From NCBI RefSeq assembly GCF_002095575.1, contig NZ_MLJJ01000002.1:62001-126000 (forward strand): a stretch of 64,000 nucleotides of DNA, written 5' to 3'. The notes beneath the pieces were generated by a model, which worked only from the letters and a program-made list of their open reading frames with translations, did no database searches and was not told the DNA's origin. Source of the DNA: Pantoea septica. GTDB taxonomy: Bacteria; Pseudomonadota; Gammaproteobacteria; Enterobacterales; Enterobacteriaceae. Made by a program: the position numbers and the translations under genes. This document shows, one piece after another, positions 63,210 to 64,000 of this stretch. Positions within the stretch are counted from its first letter, which is position 1; each line of letters begins with the position of its first letter.

Positions 63210-64000
63210 CCTGCGCGACTTGCTGGACCCGTGGGTGCCAGGCGCGCCGGCGCGTCCCCTGGGTGACATGACACTGGATAGCCGCAAGGCGGCATCCGGC
63301 GATCTGTTTGTGGCCGTCGCAGGCCACCATGCCGATGGACGGCGTTTTATTCCGCAGGCGATCGCGCAGGGAGTTTCCGCCGTGATCGCAGAGGCCGAAG
63401 GCGAAGCCAGCGATGGCGATATCAAAGAAATGCACGGCGTGCCGGTAATTTACCTGACGCAGCTGCCGCAGCGGCTCTCTGCGCTGGCGGGCCGTTTTTA
63501 CGATCGGCCCGGCGAAAAGCAGAAGCTGATCGGCGTGACCGGCACCAATGGCAAAACCACCACTACCCAGCTGCTGGCGCAATGGGCGCAGCTGCTGGGC
63601 GAAACGGGTGCGGTGATGGGCACGGTCGGCAACGGTCTGCTCGGACAGCTGGCCGCCGCGGAGAACACCACCGGCTCGGCCGTGGAGGTTCAGCATCTGC
63701 TGCAGGAGCTGGCGCAGCAGGGCGCAACGCTGACCGCGATGGAGGTTTCCTCGCACGGTCTGGTGCAGCATCGTGTTGCGGCGCTGCCGTTTGCCGCCGC
63801 GGTCTTTACCAATCTGAGCCGCGATCATCTCGATTATCACGGCGACATGCAGAGCTACGAATCGGCTAAAAAGCTGCTGTTTACCGACCATCAGGTCGGT
63901 GAAATGATCCTTAACGCCGACGACGAAGCAGGGCGCCGCTGGCTGGCGACGCTGCCCGACGCCGTCGCTGTCACCATGGAGAACAATCTCCAGCCCGGCT
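63196..64000 (+). CDS. murE: UDP-MurNAc-L-Ala-D-Glu:meso-DAP ligase (3' cut by window edge)
   Basis: Adds meso-diaminopimelate to the peptidoglycan precursor in the cytosol. The frame opens with GTG at 63196 (encoding [16 protein letters not shown]), 14 nt inside the ftsI end, with GAGGAAAAA as SD, and stays open to the window end; about 268 of the usual ~495 codons are present. The ATP-binding P-loop [17 protein letters not shown] lies at about residues 113-129, and the substrate block [14 protein letters not shown] and [13 protein letters not shown] and [11 protein letters not shown] match E. coli MurE. The DAP-specificity motif DNPR lies beyond the window. Confidence 0.96.
   Translation, partial: MTDRNLRDLLDPWVPGAPARPLGDMTLDSRKAASGDLFVAVAGHHADGRRFIPQAIAQGVSAVIAEAEGEASDGDIKEMHGVPVIYLTQLPQRLSALAGRFYDRPGEKQKLIGVTGTNGKTTTTQLLAQWAQLLGETGAVMGTVGNGLLGQLAAAENTTGSAVEVQHLLQELAQQGATLTAMEVSSHGLVQHRVAALPFAAAVFTNLSRDHLDYHGDMQSYESAKKLLFTDHQVGEMILNADDEAGRRWLATLPDAVAVTMENNLQPG

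Overview
This window is a stretch of enterobacterial core chromosome, roughly 55-60% GC by eye, running from the end of thrB through the Escherichia coli-like order thrC, yaaA, talB, mog ... dnaKJ, nhaA, rpsT, ribF-ileS-lspA-fkpB-ispH, dapB, carAB, folA, apaHG-rsmA-pdxA-surA-lptD, djlA, rluA, rapA, polB, yabI, thiBPQ, sgrR/SgrS/setA, leuLABCD, ilvIH, cra, mraZ-rsmH-ftsL-ftsI-murE. Protein sequences are close to those of E. coli from end to end, but many E. coli accessory genes are absent at the expected junctions (yaaX, yaaJ, satP, nhaR, rihC, cai/fix, kefFC, araBAD/C, leuO). A different set stands in some of them. This points to a non-E. coli member of Enterobacterales; gene order and content fit Erwiniaceae (Pantoea, Mixta or Erwinia) best, which is an inference from gene content and not proven here.

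Layout. 1-4.9 kb: threonine biosynthesis end, peroxide-stress yaaA, transaldolase and molybdopterin gene mog. 5.0-8.8 kb: an accessory block with a metabolite:H+ MFS transporter and, convergent to it, a likely operon of a GNAT acetyltransferase, a PAS/LuxR-type regulator and an NCS1 (cytosine-permease-like) transporter. 9.1-12.5 kb: the heat-shock dnaKJ operon with a clear sigma-32 promoter. 12.6-20.2 kb: nhaA, rpsT and the riboflavin/isoleucyl-tRNA/lipoprotein/isoprenoid operon. 20.4-26.1 kb: dapB and carAB, with a rich regulatory region (RutR, PurR and ArgR sites, two promoters). 26.3-28.6 kb: an outer-membrane porin and a DUF805 membrane protein, then folA. 28.7-35.5 kb: the [21 protein letters not shown] operon on the minus strand. 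35.7-43.5 kb: djlA, rluA, rapA, polB and yabI. 43.5-50.1 kb: the TPP-riboswitch thiBPQ operon and the SgrR/SgrS/SetA glucose-phosphate stress module. 50.2-58.0 kb: the leucine operon with its leader peptide and attenuator, then ilvIH. 58.2-64.0 kb: cra and the start of the division and cell-wall (dcw) cluster, cut off within murE.

There are no tRNA or rRNA genes, insertion sequences, prophage genes or CRISPR arrays that I can see. I found no clearly new multi-gene system. The most interesting items are: the GNAT/PAS-LuxR/NCS1 cassette with a perfect palindrome upstream; a 109-bp multi-arm palindromic element between setA and leuD; an apparently miniaturised SgrS RNA with a 15-codon ORF in place of sgrT; a carAB promoter with a perfect RutR operator and a pyrBI-like AATTTG start region; an orphan terminator upstream of dnaK that could end a small RNA; and the loss of leuO from a 664-bp AT-rich gap between the leu promoter and ilvI.
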